Shown here: positions 43,986 to 53,860 of the stretch, piece after piece | How positions within the stretch are numbered: position 1 is the stretch's first letter | Layout of the letters: every line of letters starts with the position of its first letter | NCBI GenBank assembly: GCA_963794995.1 | Contig: CAWCFV010000002.1 | Location: forward strand, 1,798,001 to 1,862,000 | DNA: 64,000 bases | Reading direction: 5' to 3' | From: CAWCFV01 sp963794995 | GTDB taxonomy: Bacteria > Actinomycetota > Actinomycetes > JACCUZ01 | The notes under the pieces: model-generated | Told to the model about the DNA's origin: nothing | The model's input: the letters and a program-made list of their open reading frames with translations, nothing else | Databases searched by the model: none | Made by a program: the position numbers and the translations under genes

Positions 43986-44941
43986 CGGCCGGGCTCGACG
44001 TCCTCACCGTCGGCAGGATCTGCGTCGACGTCTACCCGCAGCAGACCGGCGTGGGGCTCGCCGAGGTCGAGACCTTCGGCAAGTACCTCGGCGGCAGCGC
44101 CACCAACGTGGCCGTCGCCGCGGCCCGCTACGGCCGCTCCTCGGCGGTCGTCACCGCGACCGGCGACGACCCGTTCGGCCGCTGGATCCACCAGGCACTG
44201 GCCGGGTTCGGCGTCGACGACCGGTGGGTCGCGACCGTCCCGGACCTGCTGACCCAGGTGACCTTCTGCGAGATCTTCCCCCCGGACGACTTCCCGCTGT
44301 ACTTCTACGGCCGGACCCCCACCGCCGCCGACCTGCAGATCCGGGTCGACGACCTCGACCTCGACGCCGTCCGGGCTGCCAGGGTCTTCTGGGTCACCGG
44401 CACCGGGATGTGCCAGGAGCCCAGCCGCGCCACCCACCTGGCCGCGCTCGAGGCCCGCGGGCGGAGCCCGCACACGGTCGTCGACCTGGACTACCGGCCG
44501 ATGTTCTGGGAGTCGCGGGAGGTGGCGCGTGCACAGATCGCCCGGCTGCTGCCGTACGCGACCGTCGCCGTGGGCAACCTCGACGAGTGCGAGACCGCGG
44601 TCGGCGAGAGCGACCCGCACCGTGCTGCCGCCGCGCTGCTCGACGCCGGGGTCGAGCTGGCGGTGGTCAAGCAGGGTCCCCGCGGCGTGCTGGCCCGCAC
44701 CGCAGACCAGACGCTCGAGGTCGCGCCGTTCCCCACCGAGGTCGTCAACGGTCTCGGCGCGGGCGACGCCTTCGGTGGCGCCCTGTGCCACGGCCTGCTG
44801 GCCGGCTGGCCGCTGCAGGAGATCGTCGAGTTCGCCAACGTCGCGGGCTCGATCGTGGCGTCCCGGCTGGAGTGTGCGTCGGCGATGCCGACCGAGGACG
44901 AGGTCCGGACCCTGCAGGAAGGAGCCGGCCGTGCCGGTTGA
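43982..44941 (+). CDS. iolC: 5-dehydro-2-deoxygluconokinase (IolC), PfkB family
   Basis: 319 residues, ATG 43982 overlapping the iolG stop (ATGA). IolC-type PfkB: LTVGRICVDVYPQQ, VETFGKYLGGSATNVAVAAAR, FCEIFPPDDFPLYFYGR (characteristic of IolC) and the catalytic NGLGAGDAFGGAL. It should phosphorylate 5-dehydro-2-deoxygluconate in myo-inositol breakdown. The other standard enzymes (IolA, IolB, IolD, IolE) are not in this window. Confidence 0.9.
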   Translation: MTAGLDVLTVGRICVDVYPQQTGVGLAEVETFGKYLGGSATNVAVAAARYGRSSAVVTATGDDPFGRWIHQALAGFGVDDRWVATVPDLLTQVTFCEIFPPDDFPLYFYGRTPTAADLQIRVDDLDLDAVRAARVFWVTGTGMCQEPSRATHLAALEARGRSPHTVVDLDYRPMFWESREVARAQIARLLPYATVAVGNLDECETAVGESDPHRAAAALLDAGVELAVVKQGPRGVLARTADQTLEVAPFPTEVVNGLGAGDAFGGALCHGLLAGWPLQEIVEFANVAGSIVASRLECASAMPTEDEVRTLQEGAGRAG

Positions 44942-45815
44942 CGTACGTGAGCTGGCCCGGTCCCGGGCCACCGACCCCGGCGCGGTCGCAGCGGCAGCCG
45001 CCGCCCGGCGGCGCCCCGACTCGCTGCTCGGCCCCACCGGCCGGCTGATGGTCGTCGCGGCCGACCACACCGCGCGCGGCGTCCTGGGCGCGGGGACGGA
45101 GCCCGCGGCGATGGCCGACCGGGAGCGGCTGCTGGACCGTCTCTGCCTCGCCCTGTCCCGCCCCGAGGTCAACGGCGTGCTCGGCACGGCCGACGTCCTC
45201 GACGACCTGCTGCTGCTCGGCGCGCTGGAGGACAAGGTCGTCCTCGGCTCGATGAACCGCGGCGGTCTGGCGGGTGCGAGCTTCGAGATCGACGACCGCT
45301 ACACCGGCTACCGGCCGGCCGGCATCGACGCGGCGGGATTCGAGGGCGGCAAGATGCTGCTGCGCATCGAGCCGGACGACCCGGCGAGCGCGCAGGCCCT
45401 GGAGTCCTGCGCCGACGCCGTCTCCGACCTGTCGGCGCGCGGGCTGATGGCGATGGTCGAGCCGTTCTTCTCGCGCCGGGTGGCCGGCGCGCTGCGCAAC
45501 GACCTGTCGACCGAGGCCGTCGTGCGGTCGGTCTCGGTCGCCGCCGCACTCGGCAGCAGCTCGGCCCACACGTGGCTCAAGCTGCCCGTCGTCACCGACG
45601 GCATCGACGGCATGGCGCGTGTCCTGGCCGCCTCGACCCTGCCCGCGGTGCTGCTCGGGGGCGAGGTGCCCGACGACCCGGCCGCGACCTTCGCGGCGTG
45701 GGGCAGGATCCTGCAGCTGCCGACCGCCATGGGCCTGGTCATCGGCCGCGCGCTGCTCTACCCCGCCGACGACGACGTCGCCGGGGCCGTCGACCGTGCG
45801 GTGAGCCTGCTGTGA
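44931..45815 (+). CDS. Cgl0158-type (beta/alpha)8-barrel aldolase-like protein
   Basis: 294 residues, GTG 44931 with GGAAGGAG upstream; overlaps the end of iolC by 11 bases. DeoC/LacD-like barrel: VVAADHTARGVLG, MNRGGLAGASFEIDDRYTGY, GGKMLLRIE, AMVEPFFSRR, TWLKLPVV and AVLLGGEVP. Proteins of this type accompany iolC in corynebacterial inositol clusters and are likely class I aldolases for the phosphorylated ring-opened product. The catalytic Lys is probably in TWLKLP. The role is inferred from context. Confidence 0.82.
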   Translation: MPVDVRELARSRATDPGAVAAAAAARRRPDSLLGPTGRLMVVAADHTARGVLGAGTEPAAMADRERLLDRLCLALSRPEVNGVLGTADVLDDLLLLGALEDKVVLGSMNRGGLAGASFEIDDRYTGYRPAGIDAAGFEGGKMLLRIEPDDPASAQALESCADAVSDLSARGLMAMVEPFFSRRVAGALRNDLSTEAVVRSVSVAAALGSSSAHTWLKLPVVTDGIDGMARVLAASTLPAVLLGGEVPDDPAATFAAWGRILQLPTAMGLVIGRALLYPADDDVAGAVDRAVSLL

Positions 45816-45907
45816 GCGACCTGCACCCCAGCCTCGACGACTCGGTCGCCCCGCCGGACGCCATGGAGATGCCGCCGGAGACGGCCGGCCCGGGCGACGG
45901 CACGTGA
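45812..45907 (+). CDS. 31-codon mini-ORF tiled between two GTGA junctions
   Basis: GTG 45812 overlaps the aldolase stop and its own TGA (45905-45907) overlaps the GTG start of the next dehydrogenase, so it fits precisely in frame between two coupled genes. The 31 residues (DLHPSLDDSVAPPDAMEMP...) are acidic and Pro-rich, without a membrane segment. It may be a real micropeptide, a translational coupler, or a remnant. No family is recognised. Confidence 0.5.
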   Translation: MSDLHPSLDDSVAPPDAMEMPPETAGPGDGT

Positions 45908-46917
45908 CGCTGCGGGTCGGCGTGATCGGCGCCGGCATGATCGGTGAGGAGCACGTCCGCCGGCTCACCGGCACGCTGGCCGGCGCCGAGGTGGTCGCCG
46001 TCAGCGACGTGGACACCGGCCGGGCCGAGGCCGTCGCCGCCCTCGCACCCGCCGCCCGGGTGCTCGGCACCGGCGAGCAGGTCATCGCCGACGACGCCGT
46101 CGACGCCGTGCTGGTCGCCTCGTCGGGGCCTACCCACGAGCCGTACGTCCTGGCGGCGGTCGCCGCGGGCAAGCCGGTCCTGTGCGAGAAGCCGCTGGCG
46201 ACGACCCGCGAGGCGTGCGAGCGGATCCTCGACGCCGAGACCGCGACCGGCCGGCGGCTGGTGCAGGTCGGCTTCATGCGCCGGTACGACCCTGCCTTCC
46301 GCGCGCTCAAGGCCACCGTGGACAGCGGGGCGATCGGGCCTCCCCTGCTGCTGCACTGCGCGCACCGAAACGCGTCGGTCCCGCCGACCTACACCGACGA
46401 CATGATGGTGAACGACTCGGCGGTGCACGAGATCGACGCGGCGCGCTGGCTGCTCGGCGAGGAGGTCGGGTCGGTGCGCGTCCTCGAGCCGCGGCGCAGC
46501 AGCCGGGCTCCCGAGCGGCTGCGCGACCCGCTGCTGCTCGTGCTGGAGTCGACGGGCGGGGTGCTCGTCGACGTCGAGCTCTCGGTCAGCGTCGGCTACG
46601 GCTACGACATCCGGTGCGAGGTGGTCGGGGAGTCGGGCGCGGCTGCGCTGCCGCCCGAGGGGCAGGTGCTGGTCGCTCGCGACGGCCTGCGCGGCTCGCC
46701 CGTGCCGCACGACTGGCGGGACCGGTTCGCCCGGGCGTACGAGATCGAGCTGCAGGCCTGGGTGGACGCGAGCGCCGCGGGCGGCTGCACCGGTCCGAGC
46801 GCCTGGGACGGCTACGCCGCCGCCGTGGTGGCCCAGACCTGCCTCGCGGCTCCGCGGACGGGCGAGCCGCTGGCCGTCGAGATGCGCGAGCGTCCGGCGC
46901 TCTACGACGCGGGCTGA
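45904..46917 (+). CDS. Gfo/Idh/MocA-family dehydrogenase (second IolG-like)
   Basis: 337 residues, GTG 45904 overlapping the mini-ORF stop. GVIGAGMIGEEHVRRL nucleotide fold, CEKPLATT, substrate region NDSAVHEIDAARWLLGE with the catalytic Asp/His, and YGYDIRCEVVGESG. Close in style to actinobacterial inositol 2-dehydrogenases (IolG). Probably acts on another cyclitol or a different ring position. Last gene of the iolG-iolC operon; its end overlaps the convergent minus-strand dehydrogenase by 16 bases. Confidence 0.85.
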   Translation: MTLRVGVIGAGMIGEEHVRRLTGTLAGAEVVAVSDVDTGRAEAVAALAPAARVLGTGEQVIADDAVDAVLVASSGPTHEPYVLAAVAAGKPVLCEKPLATTREACERILDAETATGRRLVQVGFMRRYDPAFRALKATVDSGAIGPPLLLHCAHRNASVPPTYTDDMMVNDSAVHEIDAARWLLGEEVGSVRVLEPRRSSRAPERLRDPLLLVLESTGGVLVDVELSVSVGYGYDIRCEVVGESGAAALPPEGQVLVARDGLRGSPVPHDWRDRFARAYEIELQAWVDASAAGGCTGPSAWDGYAAAVVAQTCLAAPRTGEPLAVEMRERPALYDAG

Positions 46918-47921
46918 GAGCCGGCCACCGAGGCTCGCGCGCCGGTCCGCAGGCTCTCCAGCACGGCGAGCGACACCGCCAGCGAGCGCACGCCGTCCTC
47001 CCCGGTGACCACGACCTCCCCCTCGCCGGCGACGGCGGCACCGAAGGCGCGCACCGTCACCTCGTAGAGGTCGTCGCGGGAGCCGACGTCGACCGGCTCG
47101 CCGGCCTGCGCGCGCCAGAGCGTCACCGTGCCCGTCGGTTCCCCGGTGTTGCAGTCCTCGGCGACCAGCGCGCCCTCGGTGCCGAGCACGTGCAGGCTGG
47201 TCGGCAGGTGCGGGTTGTTGTACGCGTCGTGGGTCTGCACCAGCACACCGCCCGCCCACTCCGCGCTCGTCATCACGGCGTCGAAGGGGCCGCCGGGGTC
47301 GTTGTCCTGGTTCAGCCCCACCGCCTCGACCGAGAGGGCGTTGCTGCCGAGGATCGCGGCCACCGCCGCGGCGTCGTGCACGGTCACGTCGAGCACCACA
47401 CCGCCGCCGACCGGGTCGTCGATCCGCCAGCCCGCCAGCCGCTGCGGCAGCTGGACGGCGTGGTGCACCCGGACCGCGCGGACCTCGCCGACCAGCCCCT
47501 CGCGGACCGCCCGCTTGAGGGCCCGGTGCGTGGGCGAGGCGGGCAGGTGGTGGTTGGTCGCCATCACGACCCCGGCGGCTCGGCAGGCATCGACCATCGC
47601 CTGCGCGTCGTCGAGGGACAGCGCCAGCGGCTTCTCGGCCAGCACGTGCTTGCCGGCCGCGGCCGCCGCCTCGACGTGCGCCCGGTGCTGCGCGTTGACC
47701 GACGAGACGTACACGGCGTCGACGTCGTCGCGCTCGACCGCGGCACGCAGGTCGGTGACCGCGTCGGGCACGCCGTGCTCCTCGGCCCAGGCCTCGGCGT
47801 GCCCGGCGCTGCCCGAGCGGACCACCACTGCCGAGTCGCCCACCGCCCGGATCGCCGGCAGCACCTTGGTGGCCGCGATGTCGCTCGCGCCGACGAGGGC
47901 CCAACGCAGAGGTCGTGTCAT
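46902..47921 (-). CDS. Gfo/Idh/MocA-family sugar dehydrogenase
   Basis: 339 residues from ATG 47919-47921. VGASDIAATKVLPAI nucleotide fold, AEKPLALSLDDAQ, and substrate region GGGVVLDVTVHDAAAVAAIL. The C-terminal domain resembles 1,5-anhydrofructose reductase/xylose dehydrogenase relatives. It is divergent from the GMC oxidoreductase gene with 55 bases between starts and may share its control. The substrate is not assigned. Confidence 0.85.
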   Translation of the reverse strand: MTRPLRWALVGASDIAATKVLPAIRAVGDSAVVVRSGSAGHAEAWAEEHGVPDAVTDLRAAVERDDVDAVYVSSVNAQHRAHVEAAAAAGKHVLAEKPLALSLDDAQAMVDACRAAGVVMATNHHLPASPTHRALKRAVREGLVGEVRAVRVHHAVQLPQRLAGWRIDDPVGGGVVLDVTVHDAAAVAAILGSNALSVEAVGLNQDNDPGGPFDAVMTSAEWAGGVLVQTHDAYNNPHLPTSLHVLGTEGALVAEDCNTGEPTGTVTLWRAQAGEPVDVGSRDDLYEVTVRAFGAAVAGEGEVVVTGEDGVRSLAVSLAVLESLRTGARASVAGSQPAS

Positions 47922-47976
47922 GCCGGTAGTCAAGCAGCGTTGCGTACGCGCGGCGAGACCGTGGTTGGCTGCTGGG

Positions 47977-49482
47977 ATGACCGACCTGCAGGCCGACGTC
48001 GTGGTGGTCGGCTCCGGCATCGGGGGGGCCACCACCGCCCAGGCACTGGCCCGCCGCGGCCTCGACGTGCTCGTGCTGGAGCGGGGGGAGCGGCTGCCCC
48101 GCGAGCCCGAGAACTGGTCGCCGCGCGAGGTGTTCGTCAACCGGCGGTACAAGCCCGCCGACACCTGGTACGACGGCCGCGGCCGCCCGTTCGCGCCCGG
48201 CGTCCACTACGTCGTCGGCGGCAACAGCAAGGTCTACGGCGCCAGCCTCCCCCGGTTCCGCGAGCAGGACTTCGGCGCCGTGGAGCACCACGAGGGCGTC
48301 TCGCCGGCCTGGCCCTTCGGCTACGCCGACCTCGAGCCGTACTACGCCGAGGCCGAGCGCCTCTACCGGGTGCACGGCACCACCGGCGAGGACCCGACCG
48401 AGCCGTGGCGCAGCTCGGCGTACCCCCACCCCGCGCTGGATCACGAGCCGTACGTCGCCGACCTCGCCGACCGGCTGCGGGCGCAGGGCGTGCACCCCAG
48501 CGCCAACGCCATGGGGCTCGACCGCGGCCCGGGCGGGGGCTGCATCCGGTGCGGGACCTGCGACGGGTTCCCCTGCCGTGTCGGCGCCAAGAGCGACGCC
48601 GAGACCTGCGCGCTCGACCCGGCCCTCGCCGAGACCGGGCTGCGGCTGGCCACCGGGACGCGGGTCCGCCGCATCGTCACGGACGGGTCAGGACGCCGGG
48701 TCGACCACCTGGTGGTCGAGGGCCCGGACGGGACCGCGACGGTGCGCGGCGCCCGGTTCGTCCTTGCCGCGGGTGCGGTGAACTCCGCCGCGCTGCTGCT
48801 GGCCTCCGCGGACGACGCCAACCCGAGTGGAGTCGCGAACTCGTCAGGGCTGGTGGGCCGCAACTTCATGATGCACAACAACGCCCACGTCGCCGCGGTC
48901 GACGTGAACCGCCGCAACGACGTGACCTTCCAGAAGACGTTGTCCGTCAACGACTGGTACTCCGACGGCGGCGACGGCCGCCCGCTCGGCGCCATGCAGC
49001 TCATCGGGCGCGTCGACGAGGTGATGATGAAGAGCTGGGCCACCACGGTCCCGCTCCCGCTGCTGCGCGCGGTCGCCCAGCGGAGCGTCGAGTGGTTGGT
49101 GATGGCCGAGGACCTGCCCAGCCGCGACAACCGGGTCACCGTCGACGCGCAGGGCCGCATCACGACGACCCGAGCGGCCGTCGGCCGCAGCACGCACCGC
49201 CGGCTGCACAAGCGGGCCAAGGCGCTGCTGCGGGCCGCCGGCTACGACGCGGTCTTCACCCAGTGGTTCGACATCAGCATGAACAGCCACCAGTGCGGGA
49301 CGGTGGTCGCCGGCTCCGACCCGGGGGCCAGCGTCCTCGACCCGTGGTGCCGCAGCCACGACGTCGAGAACCTCTGGGTCGTCGACGGCGGGTTCTTCCC
49401 GTCGTCGGCGGCGATGAACCCGGCGCTCACCATCGCCGCCCAGGCCCTGCGGGTCGTCGCCGAGTCCGACCTGGCCACCTGA
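47977..49482 (+). CDS. GMC-family FAD oxidoreductase with a Cys-rich cluster
   Basis: 501 residues, ATG 47977. FAD-binding VVGSGIGGATTAQALARRG, a GGNSKVYGAS block and the C-terminal VDGGFFPSSAAMNPALTIAAQA with the family His in NSHQCGT. About residues 185-205 contain CIRCGTCDGFPCRVG, a Cys cluster seen in sugar-dehydrogenase-type GMC proteins. No signal peptide is evident. Likely oxidises a sugar or cyclitol; electrons may pass through the Cys region to another carrier. Neighbours are the sugar importer and dehydrogenases. Confidence 0.85.
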   Translation: MTDLQADVVVVGSGIGGATTAQALARRGLDVLVLERGERLPREPENWSPREVFVNRRYKPADTWYDGRGRPFAPGVHYVVGGNSKVYGASLPRFREQDFGAVEHHEGVSPAWPFGYADLEPYYAEAERLYRVHGTTGEDPTEPWRSSAYPHPALDHEPYVADLADRLRAQGVHPSANAMGLDRGPGGGCIRCGTCDGFPCRVGAKSDAETCALDPALAETGLRLATGTRVRRIVTDGSGRRVDHLVVEGPDGTATVRGARFVLAAGAVNSAALLLASADDANPSGVANSSGLVGRNFMMHNNAHVAAVDVNRRNDVTFQKTLSVNDWYSDGGDGRPLGAMQLIGRVDEVMMKSWATTVPLPLLRAVAQRSVEWLVMAEDLPSRDNRVTVDAQGRITTTRAAVGRSTHRRLHKRAKALLRAAGYDAVFTQWFDISMNSHQCGTVVAGSDPGASVLDPWCRSHDVENLWVVDGGFFPSSAAMNPALTIAAQALRVVAESDLAT

Positions 49483-49490
49483 GGCCGTCA

Positions 49491-49528
49491 CGACCCGATG
49501 GCCCGGCGACCCGATGGCCTGGCCAGGC
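49491..49528 (+). repeat. Tandem 16-base duplication plus 12-base palindrome
   Basis: CGACCCGATGGCCCGG (49491-49506) is repeated with one change at 49507-49522, and GCCTGGCCAGGC (49517-49528) is a perfect palindrome. It lies between the convergent GMC and ABC-ATPase genes. It may be a terminator or local slippage; low importance. Confidence 0.6.
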
Positions 49529-49552
49529 GACCAGCGGCCACCACCGGCCGGG

Positions 49553-50376
<824 letters not shown>

Positions 50377-50380
<4 letters not shown>

Positions 50381-51417
50381 GCGCGTGCCCTCCGGATCCA
50401 CTGGTCGACCGAGACGGCGAGGATGACGAGGATGCCGACGGCCAGGGTCTGGTAGTAGACGTCGAGGCCGGCGAGCGTGAGCCCGTTGCGGAAGACGCCG
50501 ACGATGAGGGCCCCGATCAGGCTGCCCAGCACCGTGCCGCGCCCGCCGAAGAGGCTGGTGCCGCCGATCACCACGGCGGTGATGGAGTCGAGGTTGGCGT
50601 CGATGCCCGAGTTCGGGCTGGCGGCGCCCACCCGGCCGATGAGGATCCAGGCCGTGATGGCGAACACGATGCCGGCCACGACGTAGACGCTCATCAGCAC
50701 CCGCTGCACCCGGATGCCGGCCAGTCGCGCGGCCTCGGCGTCGTCGCCGACGGCGTAGACGTGGCGGCCCCAGGCCGTGTACTTGAGCACGAAGGCGAAA
50801 AAGGCGTACATGAGCAGCATGACCACGACGCCGGTCGTGATCCGGACCTCGCCGATCGTGAAGGTCTCCCCCAGCGCGGCCAGGCCGGTGCCGAGCTCGG
50901 AGTCGCGGATGGTGCGACCGGTCGCGTAGAGCAGGGTCAGCGCGACGAAGATGTTCAGCGTCCCCAGGGTGACGATGAACGGTGGCAGCCGGACCTTGGT
51001 GACCAGCAGGCCGTTCACCCCGCCGGCCAGCGCCCCGACGAGCAGGCCGAGCAGGATCGCGAACGGCCCCGGGACCCCGGAGTCGAAGGCCATCTTGGCC
51101 ATCACCATCGAGGAGAAGACCATGATGGCGCCGCAGGACAGGTCGATGCCCGCGGTCAGGATGATCAGGGTCTGGCCGACGGCGAGCGCGCCGACCACGG
51201 CGACCTGCTGGGTGATCAGCGAGAGGTTGTTCGGCGTCGCGAACTTGCTGTTCAGCATTCCGAAGACGATGACGCTGATGACGAGCACGACGGCCGGGCT
51301 CAGCCACGGGTACTGGTGCAGGACGCCCTGGAGCCGCTGGGCCGGGGTGCGGCGCTCGAGGAACTCCTCGGCCGCGTCGTAGCTGCTCTCCTGCGGGGCA
51401 GCGGTAGTGCCGCTCAC
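50377..51417 (-). CDS. CUT2 sugar ABC importer permease (FrcC/RbsC-like)
   Basis: 346 residues from GTG 51415-51417 with AGGAGA upstream. About ten hydrophobic helices. CUT2 blocks AVGQTLIILTAGIDLSCGAI, RLPPFIVTLGTL, GRHVYAVGDDAEAARLAGI and VIGGTSLFGGRGTVLGSLIG. The N-terminal 35 residues are hydrophilic and cytosolic. Middle gene of a binding protein-permease-ATPase operon. Confidence 0.9.
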
Positions 51418-51567
51418 GGGTGTCTCCTCTACGTCGAAGGACGACTACCTGGGCGCGTGCGAGCGGTGCCTCCGCCGACCGGCCCCGGAGTCAGAACCGT
51501 GCGGTGAGGGCAGCCGCCGAGGCGACCGCCCCCACCGTACGGGCTCTGCTGATCTACGACGAGGGGG

Positions 51568-52671
51568 TCAGCCCCACGCGTTGTCCAGGCCGTACTGCGC
51601 GTCCTTGCTCTCGACGCCGTCGACCGGCTCCTCGGCGATCAGCGTCACACCGGTGTCGAAGAAGTCCAGGCCCGGCGAGTTCTCCGGCTTGTCGCCCGTC
51701 TTCACGATGTCGATGATCGCCTTGACGCCGAGCTCGACCATCTTCGCCGGGTACTGCTGCGAGGTGGCCGCGATCGTCCCGGCCTGCACGGCCTCGACGC
51801 CGGCCCGGCCGCCGTCGACCGACACGATGACCACGTCGGTCTTGCCCGCCGCCTTGAGCGCCTGGTAGGCGCCGGCCGCAGTGGGCTCGTTGATGGTGTA
51901 GACGAGGTTGATGTCGCTGTTCTTCGACAGCAGCTGCTCCATGCCGGTGCGGCCGCCCTCCTCGTTGGCGCCCGTCGCGACGTTGCCGACGATCTCGTAC
52001 TCGCCGCCGGAGTAGCTGCCGGTCTTGGGCTCGTCACCATTGATCTGCGGGTCACCGATGTCCTCGATGCCCATGCCCTCGAGGAAGCCCTGGTCACGGT
52101 TGTAGTCGACCGAGACGACCTTGTCGTCGAAGATGTCGAGCAGCGCGATGACGGCCTTCTGACCGTCGAGCTTCGCGGCCGCGTACTGGCCGATGAGGTT
52201 GCCGGCCTTGCGGTTGTCGGTGGCGAAGGTGATGTCGACCGCGTCCGGCGGGTCGGGCGGGGTGTCGAGCGCGATGACGAACAGCCCGGCGTCGCGCGCC
52301 TTCTCCATGGCCGAGTTGACGCCCGTCGACATCGGCGTGATGAGGATGCCCTGCTGCTGGGCGGTGATCGCGTTCTCGATCGCGTCGATCTGGCCCTGGT
52401 CGTCACCCTCCTCCTTGCCGGAGGCGACGGTGATGTCGATGCCCTCGTCGGCAGCGGCCTTCTTCGCGCCTTCCTGCATGGCCACGAAGAACGGGTTGGT
52501 GGAGTCCTTGGTGATCAGCGAGATGGCGATCTCCTCGTCGCCACCGCCCGAGCCCGAGCCCGAGCCGGTGCTGGTGTCGTCGTCGCCCCCGCAGGCGGCC
52601 AGCGCCAGCAGGCCGGCGACCGCCACGGCGGTGAGCCGGAGAGCGGCTGTCCCCTTCGTCCTACGAATCAT
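51568..52671 (-). CDS. CUT2 sugar ABC importer binding lipoprotein (Peripla_BP_4)
   Basis: 367 residues from ATG 52669-52671; an earlier in-frame ATG at 52698 adds nine residues. Lipoprotein signal LTAVAVAGLLALAACGG, a Gly/Ser linker, then IAISLITKDSTNPFFVAMQEG, typical of pentose/hexose-binding proteins, and TINEPTAAGAYQALKAAG. A LacI operator candidate lies 44 bases upstream. Probable ligand: a monosaccharide or inositol. The gap to the permease gene (51418-51567) shows nothing notable. Confidence 0.9.
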   Translation of the reverse strand: MIRRTKGTAALRLTAVAVAGLLALAACGGDDDTSTGSGSGSGGGDEEIAISLITKDSTNPFFVAMQEGAKKAAADEGIDITVASGKEEGDDQGQIDAIENAITAQQQGILITPMSTGVNSAMEKARDAGLFVIALDTPPDPPDAVDITFATDNRKAGNLIGQYAAAKLDGQKAVIALLDIFDDKVVSVDYNRDQGFLEGMGIEDIGDPQINGDEPKTGSYSGGEYEIVGNVATGANEEGGRTGMEQLLSKNSDINLVYTINEPTAAGAYQALKAAGKTDVVIVSVDGGRAGVEAVQAGTIAATSQQYPAKMVELGVKAIIDIVKTGDKPENSPGLDFFDTGVTLIAEEPVDGVESKDAQYGLDNAWG

Positions 52672-52714
52672 CGATCTGTCCTCACGTCTCGGCGTCATGT
52701 CCGGCCCGCAGCCT

Positions 52715-52728
52715 TGACAACGTTGTCA
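52715..52728. promoter_or_regulatory. LacI-type operator in the divergent promoter
   Basis: TGACAAC-GTTGTCA is a perfect 14-base palindrome with a central CG, as is standard for LacI-family operators. TTGACA at 52714-52719 overlaps it and would serve as a -35 box toward the LacI gene. It sits between the binding-protein gene (minus) and the LacI gene (plus), so it should control both. Confidence 0.78.
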
Positions 52729-52789
52729 GCGCAGTTGTAGTCCTGACATGACAGCCGCGTCAAGGGCAAGTTTCGGCGAGGGGAGCGAC

Positions 52790-53860
52790 GTGACCGGACC
52801 GTTACGGTCACCCCGCCCGGCCGGAGCGCGGCCGACGATGCGCGACGTCGCCGCGCTCGCCGGCGTGAGCCTGAAGTCGGTGTCCCGGGTGGTCAACGGC
52901 GAGGCCGGCGTGTCCCCCGTGCTGTCCGCCAAGGTCCTGGCCGCGGCCGAGCAGCTGAGCTTCCGGCTGGACCTGGGCGCCCGCAGCCTGCGCCGGTCGG
53001 ACCGGCGCACGGCCACCGTCGGCCTGATCCTCGAGGACCTGGACAACCCGTACTCCTCCGCCGTGCACCGGGCCGTCGAGAACATCGCCCGCGCCCACGG
53101 GGTCGCCGTCCTGGCGGGCAGCCTCGACGAGGACCCGGTGCGGGAGCGCGAGCTGGTGGCGGCCTTCAGCTCGCGCCGGGTCGACGGCCTGCTGATGATG
53201 CCGACCGACAGCGACCACGGCTACCTGGCGCTCGAGCGGCAGGCCGGCACCCCCATCGTCTTCGTGGACCGCCATCCCGGCCTGATCGACGGCGACGTCG
53301 TGCTGGCCGACAACCGGGACGGCGCGGGCGCCGGGGTCGCGCACCTCGTCGCGGCCGGGCACCGGCGGATCGGCTTCCTCGGCGACCTGAAGCGCATCGC
53401 CACGGCCCGGGACCGGCACCTGGGCTTCCTCGACGCCATGACCGCGGCCGGGCTCCCGGTGGACGACCGGTTCATCGTCCACGACGCGACCACCTCGGAG
53501 ACCGCCCGGGCCGCGGCGACCGCCGTGCTGGCGACCGCGAGGCCGCCCACCGCCCTGTTCACCGCGCAGAACCTGGTCACCATCGGCACGCTGCAGGCGC
53601 TGCGCCGGGCCGGGCTCCAGCACGAGGTCGCGCTCGTCGGCTTCGACGACTTCCCGCTCGCCGACCTGCTCGAGCCACCGGTGACCGTCGTCGCGCAGGA
53701 CCCGCACGAGATCGGCCGGCTGGCGGCCGAGCAGCTCTTCCGCCGGATGGACGGCGACGACTCGCCGTACGTCACCCAGGTGGTCCCGACCCGGCTGGTG
53801 GCCCGCGGCTCGGGCGAGATCCCGCCGCGCGACACCCAGGCCCGCGCCGCCGCCGGCTGA
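52790..53860 (+). CDS. LacI-family transcriptional regulator
   Basis: 356 residues from GTG 52790 with GAGGGGAG upstream; ATG 52748 is an alternative with 14 more residues. The helix-turn-helix RPTMRDVAALAGVSLKSVSRVVNGEAGVSP is canonical, followed by a periplasmic-binding-type effector domain (TVGLILEDLDNPYSS, GFDDFPLADLLEPPVTVV). Divergent from the CUT2 importer operon with a perfect operator between them. Probably represses the importer and itself until the sugar or its phosphate binds. Confidence 0.92.
   Translation: MTGPLRSPRPAGARPTMRDVAALAGVSLKSVSRVVNGEAGVSPVLSAKVLAAAEQLSFRLDLGARSLRRSDRRTATVGLILEDLDNPYSSAVHRAVENIARAHGVAVLAGSLDEDPVRERELVAAFSSRRVDGLLMMPTDSDHGYLALERQAGTPIVFVDRHPGLIDGDVVLADNRDGAGAGVAHLVAAGHRRIGFLGDLKRIATARDRHLGFLDAMTAAGLPVDDRFIVHDATTSETARAAATAVLATARPPTALFTAQNLVTIGTLQALRRAGLQHEVALVGFDDFPLADLLEPPVTVVAQDPHEIGRLAAEQLFRRMDGDDSPYVTQVVPTRLVARGSGEIPPRDTQARAAAG

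Noticed and set aside
45812..45907. Mycofactocin-type precursor peptide
   Set aside because: The residues lack the conserved C-terminal motif of such precursors and no maturation genes are present.
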